Positions 11,336-23,579 of a DNA stretch of 64,000 nucleotides are shown piece by piece. The translations under genes and the position numbers were made by a program. The notes below the pieces were generated by a model that saw only the letters and a list, made by a program, of their open reading frames with translations, searched no databases and was not told where the DNA came from. Source of the DNA: Phoronis australis (Eukaryota; Phoronida; Phoronidae); the NCBI GenBank assembly GCA_002633005.1, contig NMRA01000213.1, forward strand, positions 426,996-490,995. Reading direction: 5' to 3'. Positions within the stretch are counted from its first letter, which is position 1; every line of letters starts with the position of its first letter.

Positions 11336-12536
11336 GCATTTGTCACGGAAGAGCTTACAAATGCTGGGACGCATGCAAGTGAACCACTGTGTCAAGAAAA
11401 GACGCACGACGTAATGGCTTCGAAATTAAAGAGCTAGCCCTGGGCTTACATGTAGATTATAATCTTCGAATTTCGACTCTACTAACACTCAAACTAAAAA
11501 AAAAAACAGCCACCCCCTGTAATTTGTGTACGAGTTTGAAAGTCTGCTCGAAACGTGACATGTAAAAGGTTAATTTCCAATCTCGTCCCGAGTTCAGATA
11601 TAAGGCCAAGAGTTCTGATTTTATTACTGACTGACATTAACAAGGTGATGCTGTAGTGAAAAAGTACATGGTATCTATTATTTTACTGAAATTCTCAACG
11701 AAGTGGACTATCAACTTACCAGGCCATGGACACCCTGTATCTCACGACGGAAGTCAAACGGTATGACACAGTGGTTCAGATGGAAACTCTTGAAATTTGC
11801 GGCCACAACTTTTTTCTCAGTTAATAGCGTTAAATCCGCGCTTTCTGTCAAAAATAGTTTTGATCTAATCCACCTACCGTTATAAACAGTAAGTGACCTC
11901 GATTACAGTTGGTTTTTGACCGTGTGGACCGGTAAGAAAGGTGGTGTTACGAGAAAATGCAAGGATAATATCCTGGTGTCTTCAGTAGAATACCTGGTAT
12001 CACCTACATCTAGTAGTACATGTACCTGCGCGGATAGCCATGAAATTGATACCATCATTGTTACGTTTGACACTATATTTTTGTGAAATTACACCAACAA
12101 ATGAGCTAGTTTGGTGATACAGGCTCGTAAAAGGGTCGGATGGTTTGATCGCAGCTGGTACATTCAAGAGGAAACGCCCTCAGGTGCAGAGAGTGTGCTA
12201 GACTCCCCAGGATTTTCAAAGGATGGATTTGCAGTGATGCGACACAAAGATGTGTCTGTTTTGCGCGTTATGTTGACATGCGCGATACAGGGATGACATA
12301 AGCAACATGTGTGTTCATGACGTAATCCGCAAACGGACCGCCCGTTATTGGATCAGCGGCAGAAGCGTGGTATGGGGTAAGTAGACTGAATTTTCGCCAA
12401 GATTCTTTCACTGTAGTGATTAGACTGTTCCACGAAATAAATGTCAATGCAACGCAATATTCTTCGTGTTAGTTCTCTGTACAGTAGGCCTACTTATTTC
12501 TGAAATATTCACGTAATTGTGCACAAACGGTTTGCA
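11336..12536. other. Gap segment without recognised features
   Basis: AT-rich DNA. An acceptor-like CAG at about 12121 starts a 57-codon open frame that matches nothing I recognise. No other gene signal seen. Confidence 0.55.
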
Positions 12537-12760
12537 CAGTGGCGGATCTAGGATATCGCAAGGGGGGCCCAACATTTTGTCCGGGCATAAGCATTTGCGC
12601 AAACCACGATTGTAGATGCGCATAGCACCGAATGGGTATAATTTTAATTACCGGGGTTAATTAATAAACTCAACATTTCACTACGCTCTTGCTGTTTTAT
12701 TTTTTTTGCGGCAGCCAAGGGGGGGCAGGCCCCCTGCCCCCCCCCCTAAATCCGCCTATG
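12537..12760. mobile_element. hAT-like MITE copy 1 (224 bp)
   Basis: The ends are inverted: CAGTGGCGGATCTAGGAT on the left and, read from the right, CATAGGCGGATTTAGGGG. The interior is G-runs and C-runs with no transposase. The left end (12537 to about 12640) is the reverse complement of 21430-21531. TTGCA directly flanks both ends, a possible remnant of the target duplication. The CAGTGGCGGA terminus resembles many hAT elements, so the superfamily call is inferred. Confidence 0.75.
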
Positions 12761-15109
12761 TTGCAGTACGTGATTTCAGAGAAATAATTTTAGATTCTGT
12801 TGTGTCTCGTCTTGTTTATTTGCTCAGACCCAAATGGGAATCTGGCCCGTATTGGAATGACGTCATCAGGCTTACTCAAGAAGTAGTTTCTGGACCGTAC
12901 TTTAATAAACAATCGCTGTCGTTTCGATGGTCGTGGCCTTGGTGTCTGCAAGTGTGCAGGATTTCTTGTGTATAACTCTTGAGATGGGCTTTTATCCAGG
13001 ATTGTGTGAGGTTTGATCAGGAATTACTGTCCTATATTTTTACTTCATTTTAATTCAATTCTTGGTGGTTTTGGGCACTGGTGTTACTGTTAATATGTTT
13101 ATCATCTGGTCAGGTACCTTGGATGGCTTGGTTCCAGCTGGTTTTAACTTTTATATGTGTAGTTGTTTTATATTGTTGTGCTTTGTCTCGTTAGTTAGGC
13201 TATGCAAATGAGCCTACACCATGAACACATGGACAAGTTCCTTTCTGAAGCCGGTCTCTGACAAGAAGATTACAAGAATCTTGTGCTGAGGGAAGACCGA
13301 GTTTAAGGACAAGACAGCTAGTGTTGTCAGTTAAAGGGGTTTGTTGGCAAGCACACCCGTCATCTGAATGTTCCAGAGATAAATGTAGCTGACACGCTAT
13401 TGCTGGATTTGTGTTGCTGTCAACAGATTGAAATTGGGTTATTTTGAATAAACTACCATTATCGTTCAGTCCCAGGCGTGATTCAGTTGATTGAAAATTT
13501 CCTTGGTCCCATTGCGACATCCTAAATCGGGCTGTGAGGAACCTTTTCCCTTGAACCTGTTTTAGGTCGAATTGAATGCAATAATTATCTACATTTTCTT
13601 CCCAAAGAGCTACTAGCACATGTAAGTTATCATAATTCCTTCACAGGTGATATCATGATGTGGGAACCTGTACTACGTGTTTGGACTGGTCATGAATAGT
13701 ACGGCGTCGTCATGAGCAATTTGATGTAGGAATACAACACCAGTCGCACAAAATTGTCGCACATAGAAATGTATCCTACATGTACATGTAATTAGAAACA
13801 GTGTGGAAAGCACTGAAAGCTTCTCACGTTTGTGTGAAGAGCAATGACGGCCCAGTGCGACTTGGTAGCGTTGGTGCTGTTAAGAAGTCAGAAATATCGG
13901 TGAAAGTTTGTTATCAAATAATGCACAGTGTAGTTGATTTAATATATTTCATACTGTAAGTGATATTTTATGAAGATGTGCATGTGCTGCAAAAGTTTCA
14001 GCTAAAAAAGTGTTCTTGTTTAACAAAGATATGGAAAGTGTAAATAAGGTAGTCAGACAAACGGCTGTACGGACTCGCCTGAGCCAACTGTACATGAATA
14101 GATTTAATTTGAAAATTGTACGAACTCGTCATGAGTAGATTTTCTTGAAAGTTTTAGAAATTCGTCAGTGAGCTGGTTAAGAATTAGTTAAATGTTAACT
14201 AGAGTAGACTGTTTAACTTCATAATTACCAACAGTTCTCGAGGAGTGTAGTTGGATAGGTCATTTGAGCACTACGAAGATTGAATGCATGTATGTATTTG
14301 CAAATGGTGCAAAGTGAGAACACAGGTAAAAAGTATTAGGCCATTGTCATTAACCATTTTGGACAGAGTGAAATCGATTTGAAAACATTTTACACTTTTT
14401 CCGATCAACCAGCTTCAACTGCTGCAAAAACAAAATGTGAGTTAATTAACTCGCTATCACCCACTTTGACCATTAACCTTTAATTTACGTTTCAAACAGG
14501 AAATGAAAATATACGGATTTATGGAATTTGCCTTTTCCTACAACATTGTATGCCATGAATCGTCGCCTGTGGCTGTTAAAGATTCGGCACATGTTAGTCC
14601 TGGCTATATTGCCAAATTATACAATTGATTGAACCTGTATAAGTGTCGTGATTCATGTCTTGATTTCGTGATAAGTACTTTCCTGAGGATGTTGTACTGG
14701 TGTCAAATGAATGCTGGATCATTGATATTTACATGTATAGGAGATTACAGTTTCGCCACAATTAAAGTAATGGTAAAAAGCTCATTGAAACAAACGTTTT
14801 ATTCTACGCACCTTTCTCGGGGTATCATACGCTAAGATGAAATAATTGATTTAACCAGAGCTAAGAAGTGTATTAAAGGGACTGGGAAAGATGATCTGTG
14901 AGGGGAATATGCGTACGTGAGAGGAAATACATGTAGCGTGTGCGGGGGAAAACTGTGCGCAGACCCGTCGAGGCCATGGAAGGACTGGGGTGTATACATG
15001 TAGCTGTAATGAATTAAATTGTTTGCAGCATAGTATTAATGTTGTAGTATTCTGTGGTTTAAGGAAAACAAGTTGTTAACACTGATATTCCCACTTTTAA
15101 CCTTCAACT
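12761..15109. other. Gap segment without recognised genes
   Basis: Includes a 139-codon open frame on the minus strand (13200-13619) with no recognisable domain, and a hydrophobic plus-strand stretch at 13015-13209 that looks like T-rich chance. Several TCGTCATGAG-type words recur (13705, 14127 and again at 49262). Confidence 0.5.
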
Positions 15110-15766
15110 CGTCAGTATGCTAAATTGTTGTCCGTTACCAGCTCTTCTAGTGACACGGTGACCGCAGACATAGCCGACTAGTCGCTAATCCTCGAAAAGT
15201 GTCTGCCTCCAGAGTTCAACTTAACGCGATTTTTGATCATACACATCATCGTGGAACGAGCCCCAGTTCTTTGAAAAGGAAAGTTTTCCACCCACAAGAG
15301 ACAAAAATGATAACACGGTGGATATCCTCTCGTTTAGCTGTAAGTCGCAAGTAAAAGATTACATGTGCAGTCTGAATTCATTTCTTCGTTTCAAACTACA
15401 CAAGGATACATTAATAATTACTCACAATACCGTGGTTGCCGACAATTCAGGAATAATAAATTTTTGAAGGTGCGCACGTCTAAACAAGATTTTAAATCTC
15501 AACCTGCTTGTTTTCAAAAAATAGGCCTACTCTGCATGCACAGCTGTCAAGACGTTTCTCACCACATTTTTTAAGGCTTAACATAGGGATTCCTTTAAAA
15601 TCCTTTTGATATAGCACTCGCTGTCCATTATGGGAACCCCGATGAAAACATTGAACCATAAATGAGATGATTTTAAAATCTTAGAGTGCAATGGTGTATT
15701 AGCACTTTGATAAACATACATTGTGTATATTGCACTGTGTCCTCGTTAAACAAATTTAAAAATATT

Positions 15767-15807
<41 letters not shown>

Positions 15808-16385
15808 TAACGACACCGATAACGAGTAGTGAAAGTAGTAATGGTAGAACTAGTATTGCAATAGTAATGTAATAGTAATAAAATGATAATGGGTAGCCAG
15901 ATTCATGCCGTGTCAGCCCTTAGGGCATTCCTATAGATGAAGTATACGAAAAGTGCCTCCCAAAATGGCGTCTTTTTCACAAAAAATACTCTCCAAAATG
16001 ATGCCATTTTAGACAAAATACTCTCTAAAAGTGTGCCTTTTTCTGAATTTCTAGAGAACAATTGCGAAAATGTGAGTTGTTACACAAAATTAGTGTCTAA
16101 ATGGGCTACTTTTCGGTCCGACTCCACTTTTTAAACGGGTTGGTATCCAAATTTTTCGGGTGGCACCCATTGCCCAAAAATACTCGAGTACCCCCCCCCC
16201 CAGTCGTGTCAGACACCACTTTTGGTAATTTTCTTTGTAATATCACGTCGGTTTCGTAAAGTATACCTTTCTAGCATGTGCATTCGACGGATACTTTTAC
16301 ATTTTATGAGAGGATTGGCAATGGAATTTTACGAAATTGTTACATTTTACGGCGTATCAGAGGTGTTCTAATATGAGTGACTATG
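15110..16385. repeat. Long dispersed repeat, left copy of an inverted pair
   Basis: Matches 23580-24920 in reverse complement. Shared blocks in order are the TCCGTTACCAGCTNTTCTA box, CTCCAGAGTTCAACTTAA, GACAAAAATGATAACACGGTGG, GAGATGATTTTAAAATC, CGTTAAACAAATTTAAAA, GTATACGAAAAGT and AAATGGC with TACTCTCCAAAATG. The copies are clearly diverged (indels and many substitutions) but collinear over more than 1 kb. Between the blocks lies an (AAT)n tract at about 15765-15808. Confidence 0.8.
15765..15808. repeat. (AAT)n microsatellite
   Basis: A run of about fourteen AAT units inside the long dispersed repeat. The other copy has a degenerate TACTACTGC-type tract at the equivalent place. Confidence 0.9.
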
Positions 16386-17431
16386 ATCAACACAACGCGG
16401 CTCGGAATGGGAGCCCTAACAATCGAACTTGGAGAAAGGAACCATTTTGCCCTCAAGTCAGTTTTACAATCCCATGTGGTTACATACAGTTAAGATGATA
16501 CATGCTAGTGTGGGCTTAGGTTATAAATAGTTGCATCATGTACCCAAGTACGAGCTTTCGTCGCTACTTAGCAAACTCAAATGGATTCCAAATACAGGTA
16601 TCAACAAACGCACCAAAAGCAGAGAGGCGTCACGGTTGGCAATTTTGCCGACAGACAGAAATCAATGTATTTGCATTCCAGAAGAATTTGATGATAAACT
16701 CAGCCTTCACGTCTCCTGTGTTTTCTGCTTCAAGTCTCGATTTTCACGATCTATTGCACACACGAATATTTATTTTCGTGCTCTAAACGCCTGTAGGTAA
16801 CGTATATATTAAATGGGCTTTGTTCAAGTATGTTGCTGTTAAGAGTGCTTAATTTTCTTTTGTGAACGAGCTTCCTTTAATCGCTCATACCATAAAATAC
16901 ATTTCGGAATCGTGTCAATCGACCCATTTGTTTTAACTGGCTTCATTATCCTGGATTTGTTAGAACTTTTGGTGTCATTTTAGAACATAGTCCAAATAAA
17001 AGTTGACACGTCCGCTCTAAGTCCTTGCAAAATTAATGTTTTTCGCGGTCTGAGGTGCACATGTTGTCAGTGCTTATTGCTTTAGCCTAGTCACCGTGAC
17101 TTGCTGTCAATGAGCAGCCTGCTGTTATTGATATGATTGGAAAGTAATACCGTGCAATCAATCGAATCAATAACGCATTGTATCCTTTTGCCAAATATTG
17201 CATGATTGTGTGACGTTGTTCTGACGTAGAGTTTATTGATGCAGTTGTAGGAATCGAATGCCACTCGAGCAATCGAATCGTCAGTAACAATTCACCATTA
17301 GTAATTGATCTGATTCCCGGAGGCCAGTTTAGAAGACCCGACAACCAAAAAGGCTCAACCTGCCAATTTCAGAATTCACCCTCTAAGCTGATCAAGTTGT
17401 AGTAGAACGAATGGGTGAACTCGAATTAGAA

Positions 17432-18477
17432 AGCGGATGTGCTTATATTCCTTTGTATGCAATTTATTCTGATATTTAACGGACAACACAATCGCCTATA
17501 CAAAGCGTTCGTTATAATCGATCGAGATTGAATGGATTGTCATCCCGTTCTTACATGTGTTAGATGTGCAAAGGACGTGGAAGTAGAAAGCAATGCTGCT
17601 AAATTTTTATTTTGTTTTAGTCCGACACTGATACAATGGGGAGTCATTGGGTCTTTGTGCTGGTGTGTCATTTTCGGTTTATTAGCGGTAAGTTAGACAC
17701 TAATTATTTTCAGATTTTACTCACCATATTACGATAGATTTTGTGTTCGAACCTATAATTGTTATGCAGCGATAGTCCACGTCGCTACTGAATAGATGTT
17801 GCACGAGATGGACAATTCATAATTATTTGCTCGAATTGCCTAAATGTAAGCATCACGATGGAGCGATTGATTATAGAACTTAAGTGTCTTAAGTGCTCAA
17901 TCCCATTTGAAAGTAACTTTGAAATTAACTTGAAACCATTTTGCAGACGAGTGTGCAGCAATGTTTGATACGCCGGAATTTTCAAGGAAGTGAAAAAATC
18001 CAAACCCCGCTTCATTTTGGCTCCCGTGGATGGATATTATTTTTATTATTTTTTAAAGAAACTTCTGGAAGAATGCTGCACCACTGTCTCCAATTTCACC
18101 AAAGACCACACTCTTAACAGACTGTGCTTTCGTGACAGAATTTTAAAACAAATAAAAACAAGTTTTAGGGTATGCAAATCTGTTTATTTCCAGTGACCCC
18201 TCTCTGGCAAGGGACAACGGTGCTTAACATGTTTTAAAGAAACAATCGGCAGCAACAGGGTAGTCCTTGTGAAACTCTTAGGCAAAAATTCATTGAAATT
18301 CGCGATAAGGAACCGAATGGTATTCCGTAATTATGGAATGCTAAGGCAGAAGTGAAACGACATTGTAGGCCGCGCATTGATTCCACTGCTCTTAGCCTGT
18401 TTGACAGGCATTAATTAAGTTGGGTGGTCAGTAAACATAACAATGAACACGAAATATCGGAATAATTAGATATATAA
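17432..18477 (+). repeat. 1.05-kb direct duplication, copy 1
   Basis: Runs from GCGGATGTGCTTATATTCC to TTAGATATATAA and repeats almost unchanged at 18479-19523. The junction is a single N at 18478 with no other spacer, so the copies are exactly head to tail. Differences are scattered single bases and 1-2 bp indels. The content is mostly non-coding plus one short candidate exon. Confidence 0.95.
17621..17687 (+). CDS. Candidate signal-peptide exon, copy 1 (speculative)
   Basis: TTTTATTTTGTTTTAG is a strong acceptor. The exon contains an ATG at 17636 and ends AGC G^GTAAGT in phase 1. The 17 codons read MGSHWVFVLVCHFRFIS, a short hydrophobic leader. Joined in phase 1 to the sushi exon at 36712 it would give ...FIS-A-SCPV, a plausible signal-peptide junction. 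Arguments against: the hydrophobic core is short and holds His and Arg, the distance to the next exon is 18-19 kb, and a second frame is also open. Confidence 0.22.
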
Positions 18478-18478
18478 N

Positions 18479-19523
18479 GCGGATGTGCTTATATTCCTTT
18501 GTATGCAATTTATTCTGATATTTAACGGACAACACAATCGCCTATACAAAGCGTTCGTTATAATCGATCGAGATTGAATGGATTGTCATCCCGTTCTTAC
18601 ATGTGTTAGATGTGCAAAGGACGTGGAAGTAGAAAGCAATGCTGCTAAATTTTTATTTTGTTTTAGTCCGACACTGATACAATGGGGAGTCATTGGGTCT
18701 TGGTGCTGGTGTGTCATTTTCGGTTTATTAGCGGTAAGTTAGACACTAATTATTTTCAGATTTTACTCACCATATTACGATAGATTTTGTGTTCGAACCT
18801 ATAATTGTTATGCAGCGATATTCCACGTCGCTACTGAATAGATGTTGCACGAGATGGACAATTCATAATTATTTGCTCGAATTGCCTAAATGTAAGCATC
18901 ACGATGGAGCGATTGATTATAGAACTTAAGTGTCTTAAGTGCTCAATCCCATTTGAAAGTAACTTTGAAATTAACTCGAAACCATTTTCCAGACGAGTGC
19001 GCAGCAATGTTTGATAAGCCGGAATTTCCAAGGAAGTAAAAAAATCCAAACCTCGCTTCATTTTGGCTCCCGTGGATGGATATTCTTTTTATTATTTTTT
19101 AAAGAGACTTCTGGAAGAATGCTGCACCACTGTCTCCAATTTCACCAAAGACCACACTCTTAACAGACTGTGCTTTCGTGACAGAATTTTAAAACAACTA
19201 AAAACAAGTTTTAGGGTATGCAAATCTGTTTATTTCCAGTGACCCCTCTCTGGCAAGGGACAACGGTGCTTAACATGTTTTAAAGAAACAATCGGCAGCA
19301 ACAGGGTAGTCCTTGTGAAACTTTTTGGCAAAAATTCATTGAAATTCGCGATAAGGAACCGAATGGTATTCCGTAATTATAGAATGCTAAGGCAGAAGTG
19401 AAACGACATTGTAGGCCGCGCATTGATTCCACTGCTCTTAGCCTGTTTGACAGGCATTAATTAAGTTAGGTAGTCAGTAAACATAACAATGAACACGAAA
19501 TATCGGAATAATTAGATATATAA
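18479..19523 (+). repeat. 1.05-kb direct duplication, copy 2
   Basis: Second copy of 17432-18477, starting immediately after the single N. The tandem layout with the gap base exactly on the boundary is what unmerged allelic contigs look like in a draft assembly, so the second copy may not exist in the genome. Confidence 0.95.
18667..18733 (+). CDS. Candidate signal-peptide exon, copy 2 (speculative)
   Basis: Same acceptor, ATG (18682) and phase-1 donor as the exon at 17621. The only change in the leader is one Phe to Leu substitution (MGSHWVLVLVCHF). It carries the same doubts as copy 1, plus the possibility that this whole copy is an assembly artefact. Confidence 0.2.
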
Positions 19524-20616
19524 GTGTCATAAAGTAACGATAATCTGACAATTGGGCCAAAACTGAAAATATATTTCGACAAGAATGAATTAAGCCACGG
19601 TCTACGGGGAAGACAAAGAATACCCGGATATTTTTTGCTAACTCGATTTCTGAGCGGTGACTGCTATCTGAATTTTTTGCTTATACTTGTGAAATATTTT
19701 TTTAAAAAATGAAAAGTTCACCTTGTAAGAGACACCAACCCAATGTGTTGCGCACGGTGTGCATTCTACTTACGGACTAACCCACTTCTTGGAATTTTTC
19801 CCGCCATCCCGCCACACCGTCAAAATGTCCCGCTTTATAACACACTGCGAAATATTGACATATCATCATACATGTACTTAATTTCCCACGCAACATAGCC
19901 ATTCTTTCCCGTTAGATTTTCTGGAAAATTCTGAGGCACCCGAAAAATCCCATTCGACTTGGAAAAAAACGCAGTCGGGCACTTTTTGGTGTTACGTCTA
20001 CAGTTCGACAGAAGGACAAAAGGCATATTATCACATGTACAGAGTAGGCCTAATTTCCCACAGAACATAGCCATAATTTCCTGGTCGGTTCAAGAGAGAA
20101 AGACGACGTTTCATGTGTTTTAGAGCACCTGCAATTTCCCATTCAATTTAATGTTCGAATAGAAAGAAAAAAACGAGACGATTCATTGGTTTTTGAGGCA
20201 ACTGCAACTTTCCATTCGATTTAAAAAAACGCATTCTGGATGATCTTGTGTATTGTGGCGATAATTTTACACTGGTGTTTTTGTATAGACCCAGATGATC
20301 AGCATTTTATCCGAAAGGCCCGTTTTTCAACTCAAGCGCCCCATTTTTAGTCTCCAATGTTGACAACTACATATGCAGCAGGTGTTTAAAACATTGCCGG
20401 TTTGTTTTGAATATTGCTACTTTCCAGAGTTCATTTTCTTTAGTATCATAAGAATAGGAAACACGTGTCTCTTTTGTGTCTCATGTTTGCCGTAACGCAC
20501 ACTGTCAGAGCATGTATCAGGATCACTAATTTTCTTTATTTTCTGAAGGAATTAATTTATTTATAAACTACATGTACATGGGCAGTGTATGGAATTGGAA
20601 GTCATGGACGTACTAC
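19524..20616. other. Gap segment without recognised features
   Basis: AT-rich. A loose repeat of a 'TTTCCCA..GAACATAGCCAT' word (about 19880 and 20050) hints at an old local duplication. No exon seen. Confidence 0.5.
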
Positions 20617-21326
20617 NNNNNNNNNNNNNNNNNNNNNNNNNNNNNNNNNNNNNNNNNNNNNNNNNNNNNNNNNNNNNNNNNNNNNNNNNNNNNNNNNNNN
20701 NNNNNNNNNNNNNNNNNNNNNNNNNNNNNNNNNNNNNNNNNNNNNNNNNNNNNNNNNNNNNNNNNNNNNNNNNNNNNNNNNNNNNNNNNNNNNNNNNNNN
20801 NNNNNNNNNNNNNNNNNNNNNNNNNNNNNNNNNNNNNNNNNNNNNNNNNNNNNNNNNNNNNNNNNNNNNNNNNNNNNNNNNNNNNNNNNNNNNNNNNNNN
20901 NNNNNNNNNNNNNNNNNNNNNNNNNNNNNNNNNNNNNNNNNNNNNNNNNNNNNNNNNNNNNNNNNNNNNNNNNNNNNNNNNNNNNNNNNNNNNNNNNNNN
21001 NNNNNNNNNNNNNNNNNNNNNNNNNNNNNNNNNNNNNNNNNNNNNNNNNNNNNNNNNNNNNNNNNNNNNNNNNNNNNNNNNNNNNNNNNNNNNNNNNNNN
21101 NNNNNNNNNNNNNNNNNNNNNNNNNNNNNNNNNNNNNNNNNNNNNNNNNNNNNNNNNNNNNNNNNNNNNNNNNNNNNNNNNNNNNNNNNNNNNNNNNNNN
21201 NNNNNNNNNNNNNNNNNNNNNNNNNNNNNNNNNNNNNNNNNNNNNNNNNNNNNNNNNNNNNNNNNNNNNNNNNNNNNNNNNNNNNNNNNNNNNNNNNNNN
21301 NNNNNNNNNNNNNNNNNNNNNNNNNN
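20617..21326. other. Assembly gap, 710 Ns
   Basis: Unresolved sequence. The open frames across it are meaningless. Confidence 1.
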
Positions 21327-21399
21327 TTTCTGTTTTTTTTGCCTTTTTTCTTGGATAATACTTCAGAAATCAAGGAAAATGCTTGATTTTTAGAAGTAA

Positions 21400-21531
21400 A
21401 AACCCCCCTCCCGACCTCCCCCCATTCGGTGCTATGCGCATCTACAATTGTGGTTCACTTTGCGCAAATGCTTACTTACAGCCGGACAAAATGTTGGCCC
21501 CCCCTCTTGTGATATCCTAGATCCGCCACTG
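21400..21531. mobile_element. hAT-like MITE copy 2 (5' end lost near the gap)
   Basis: Ends ...GATATCCTAGATCCGCCACTG and is the reverse complement of the left part of the element at 12537, including the shared words ATTCGGTGCTATGCGCATCT and GGACAAAATGTTGG. The other terminus is only a run of C-rich sequence. Confidence 0.75.
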
Positions 21532-23579
21532 ATACATGTATATGTTTGCCCATTTTATCTGTTTCGGGGCCTTTATCTACACGTTTAGGATGAGTAGTCA
21601 GAGTGATTAGTTAATTTCATTTTGAAATGTAACTGCATCTGATATTTGGAATGAATATCCTACTAATCGGCACTAATGGTCTAATTAATACATAAAGATG
21701 TACACTTTTGGATGAGGACATGAACATGTTCCTGCCAATTCTTCACAGCAACTGTAAAGTGCCCGTAATACAAATTTTATATATTTTAAATAAATGCTAT
21801 AAAATACAATTTATTATTAAACGTTGTAAATGAATAAGTGTATTATAAACAATGTATTATAAATAATATAAATTGCTGTGTTAGACTAAAAAGTCTTTTG
21901 AGTCATGGGCATGATGATTGTTCCCTTTTATGCTACTATTACATCTAGGTTACACTTTTGGGTTATTTATAATTACAAAACAATTAAAGCTGCTGTCAGG
22001 TATACAGAATTAGTATAATTATCTGTAAGTTAAATTACTTCTCTTTTGCGTCTGGTATAACATATGACGGTACCAGGCATTGTTCCCTACTCTTATACAT
22101 GTACACCTAATTCTCGAATGTAGGCCTGGCATGCCTGCAGAGACTTCGCTATTTTCAACCTTTTTATTCAGGCCTTGCATCTGTTCAGTGAACAAAGGAG
22201 ATTGCTGCATTCCGTGAAAAGTTATGATTTTAACAGCCAGTAAAATTTCGGATTACATGGTCTTGGAAGAGAATTTCAGCATTAAAGAACCACAGTTTGC
22301 GAGTTCTGTTCGAAACGTTCCACTGGCTATACAACTTTACGATCATCTCCGTGAAAGGCGCGGAGTTGTTCTACAGGTGCATAAAGTACGCCGGTGCGTT
22401 CTAATCCTTCAAGTTGGGGTTTCAAGAGCTCTCAGTTTGACACAAATGCAATTGTCTATCTACCCTGCAACAGACCTTTGCCGCTGAGCCCTCCATTACG
22501 AAGAAAATGTGGTAGGCTAGGTTTGAAGGAAGTTTTGTGGACTAAATGGGAAGTGATTGCCAAGAACGGTACTTAGTAGATCCCAGTGGAGTTGTTTCCA
22601 TTAAAATGAGTCCAGGCGTTTGGCCTATGTTCCTGTTGACTACTCGGATACGGAAGTGCCGCTTTTTTGAGAGCATATTCTTGTCGTATCTTGAATACTT
22701 CGCGAATCCAAGTCCCTTCAGACAAGTAGAAAATGTTAAACTCTGGATGGGAATGGTATATTTTAACCTCAGTTCCTGGAATCTGGAGTGAAATAGCACT
22801 CGTAATTACGGTTTCCTCTGTTGCACAGGGGAGTGGTGAACTTATCATTGTAGGCGCTTATTGGTCATTTTGCTGGTGGTCATAGCACGGTAAAAAGACA
22901 TGTCTTTATTAAATTTCTAAATCTTTGAAAAACTCCATAGATGTGTACTTGCTGTCAGTTGCTCCTGTTTTTCTGGTTTCTTAGACAGCTGCGCAAAGGA
23001 GGACGTTCGTTGACCCAGGCCTGTAATAAGGTCAAAATCAGCCTCTCGAACAATGTGTGGTCTTAGTCCAGAGTGGTTCTCTGACCAAAGCACTACTACG
23101 TGGACTCAGTCGATGGCTGGCTACCGCTGTCCACTGCTTTTGTTGGCGAACATAACACAACTCGATCAATGTCCGATTTATAGATTTCTAATGCTAACCC
23201 TTGTAATCTCGTACGTTTTTCACTCAAGACCGTTAATCGGATATTCTACAGGTTATATTTCGCCAATATTTATATATCAGGGGTGCAGGCAGTGGTCTAA
23301 GCCCGACCATAGCGAACCTGTCAGCGATAGTTCAAGTGAACTTGCAAACTGATACACTGGCAATGAATTTTGGTTTAAACCCTGTCACCTGGACATTTTT
23401 CGGAACATCAATTTTTTTACCGTAGTTCTAAAACGGAACATGTTGAAAACAGGTCTTTAGTCTTGTGTGGTGTTTTATCTATGAAACTGTGCTCCGATCA
23501 TATTACGTAGACCAGTCTCAGTCACTGCGGCGCATAAGTTTTCTGTGATCGGATCCCATTGACCCGTTGTTCGGTATGT
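21532..23579. other. Gap segment without recognised genes
   Basis: Several 60-99 codon open frames (for example 22224-22487, 22546-22791, 23053-23352) show no domain I recognise and lack convincing splice partners. Confidence 0.5.

Noticed and set aside
11016-11414. 132-codon Leu/Thr-rich frame
   Set aside because: Low-complexity translation of a CTA/CCA tract.
13015-13209. Hydrophobic plus-strand stretch that could be a membrane anchor ending the first gene
   Set aside because: T-rich DNA gives Phe/Leu/Val by chance and no acceptor in the required phase was found upstream.
13200-13619. 139-codon minus-strand open frame
   Set aside because: Longest plain frame in its area, but no recognisable domain, no promoter or splice support, and no relation to neighbours. 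Kept only as a note.
20561-21393. Open frames across the N run
   Set aside because: They exist only because Ns contain no stop codons.
22546-22791. 81-codon frame containing YLVDPSG as a collagen/fibrinogen-like exon
   Set aside because: Similarity is limited to a few residues, with no supporting cysteines or splice sites.
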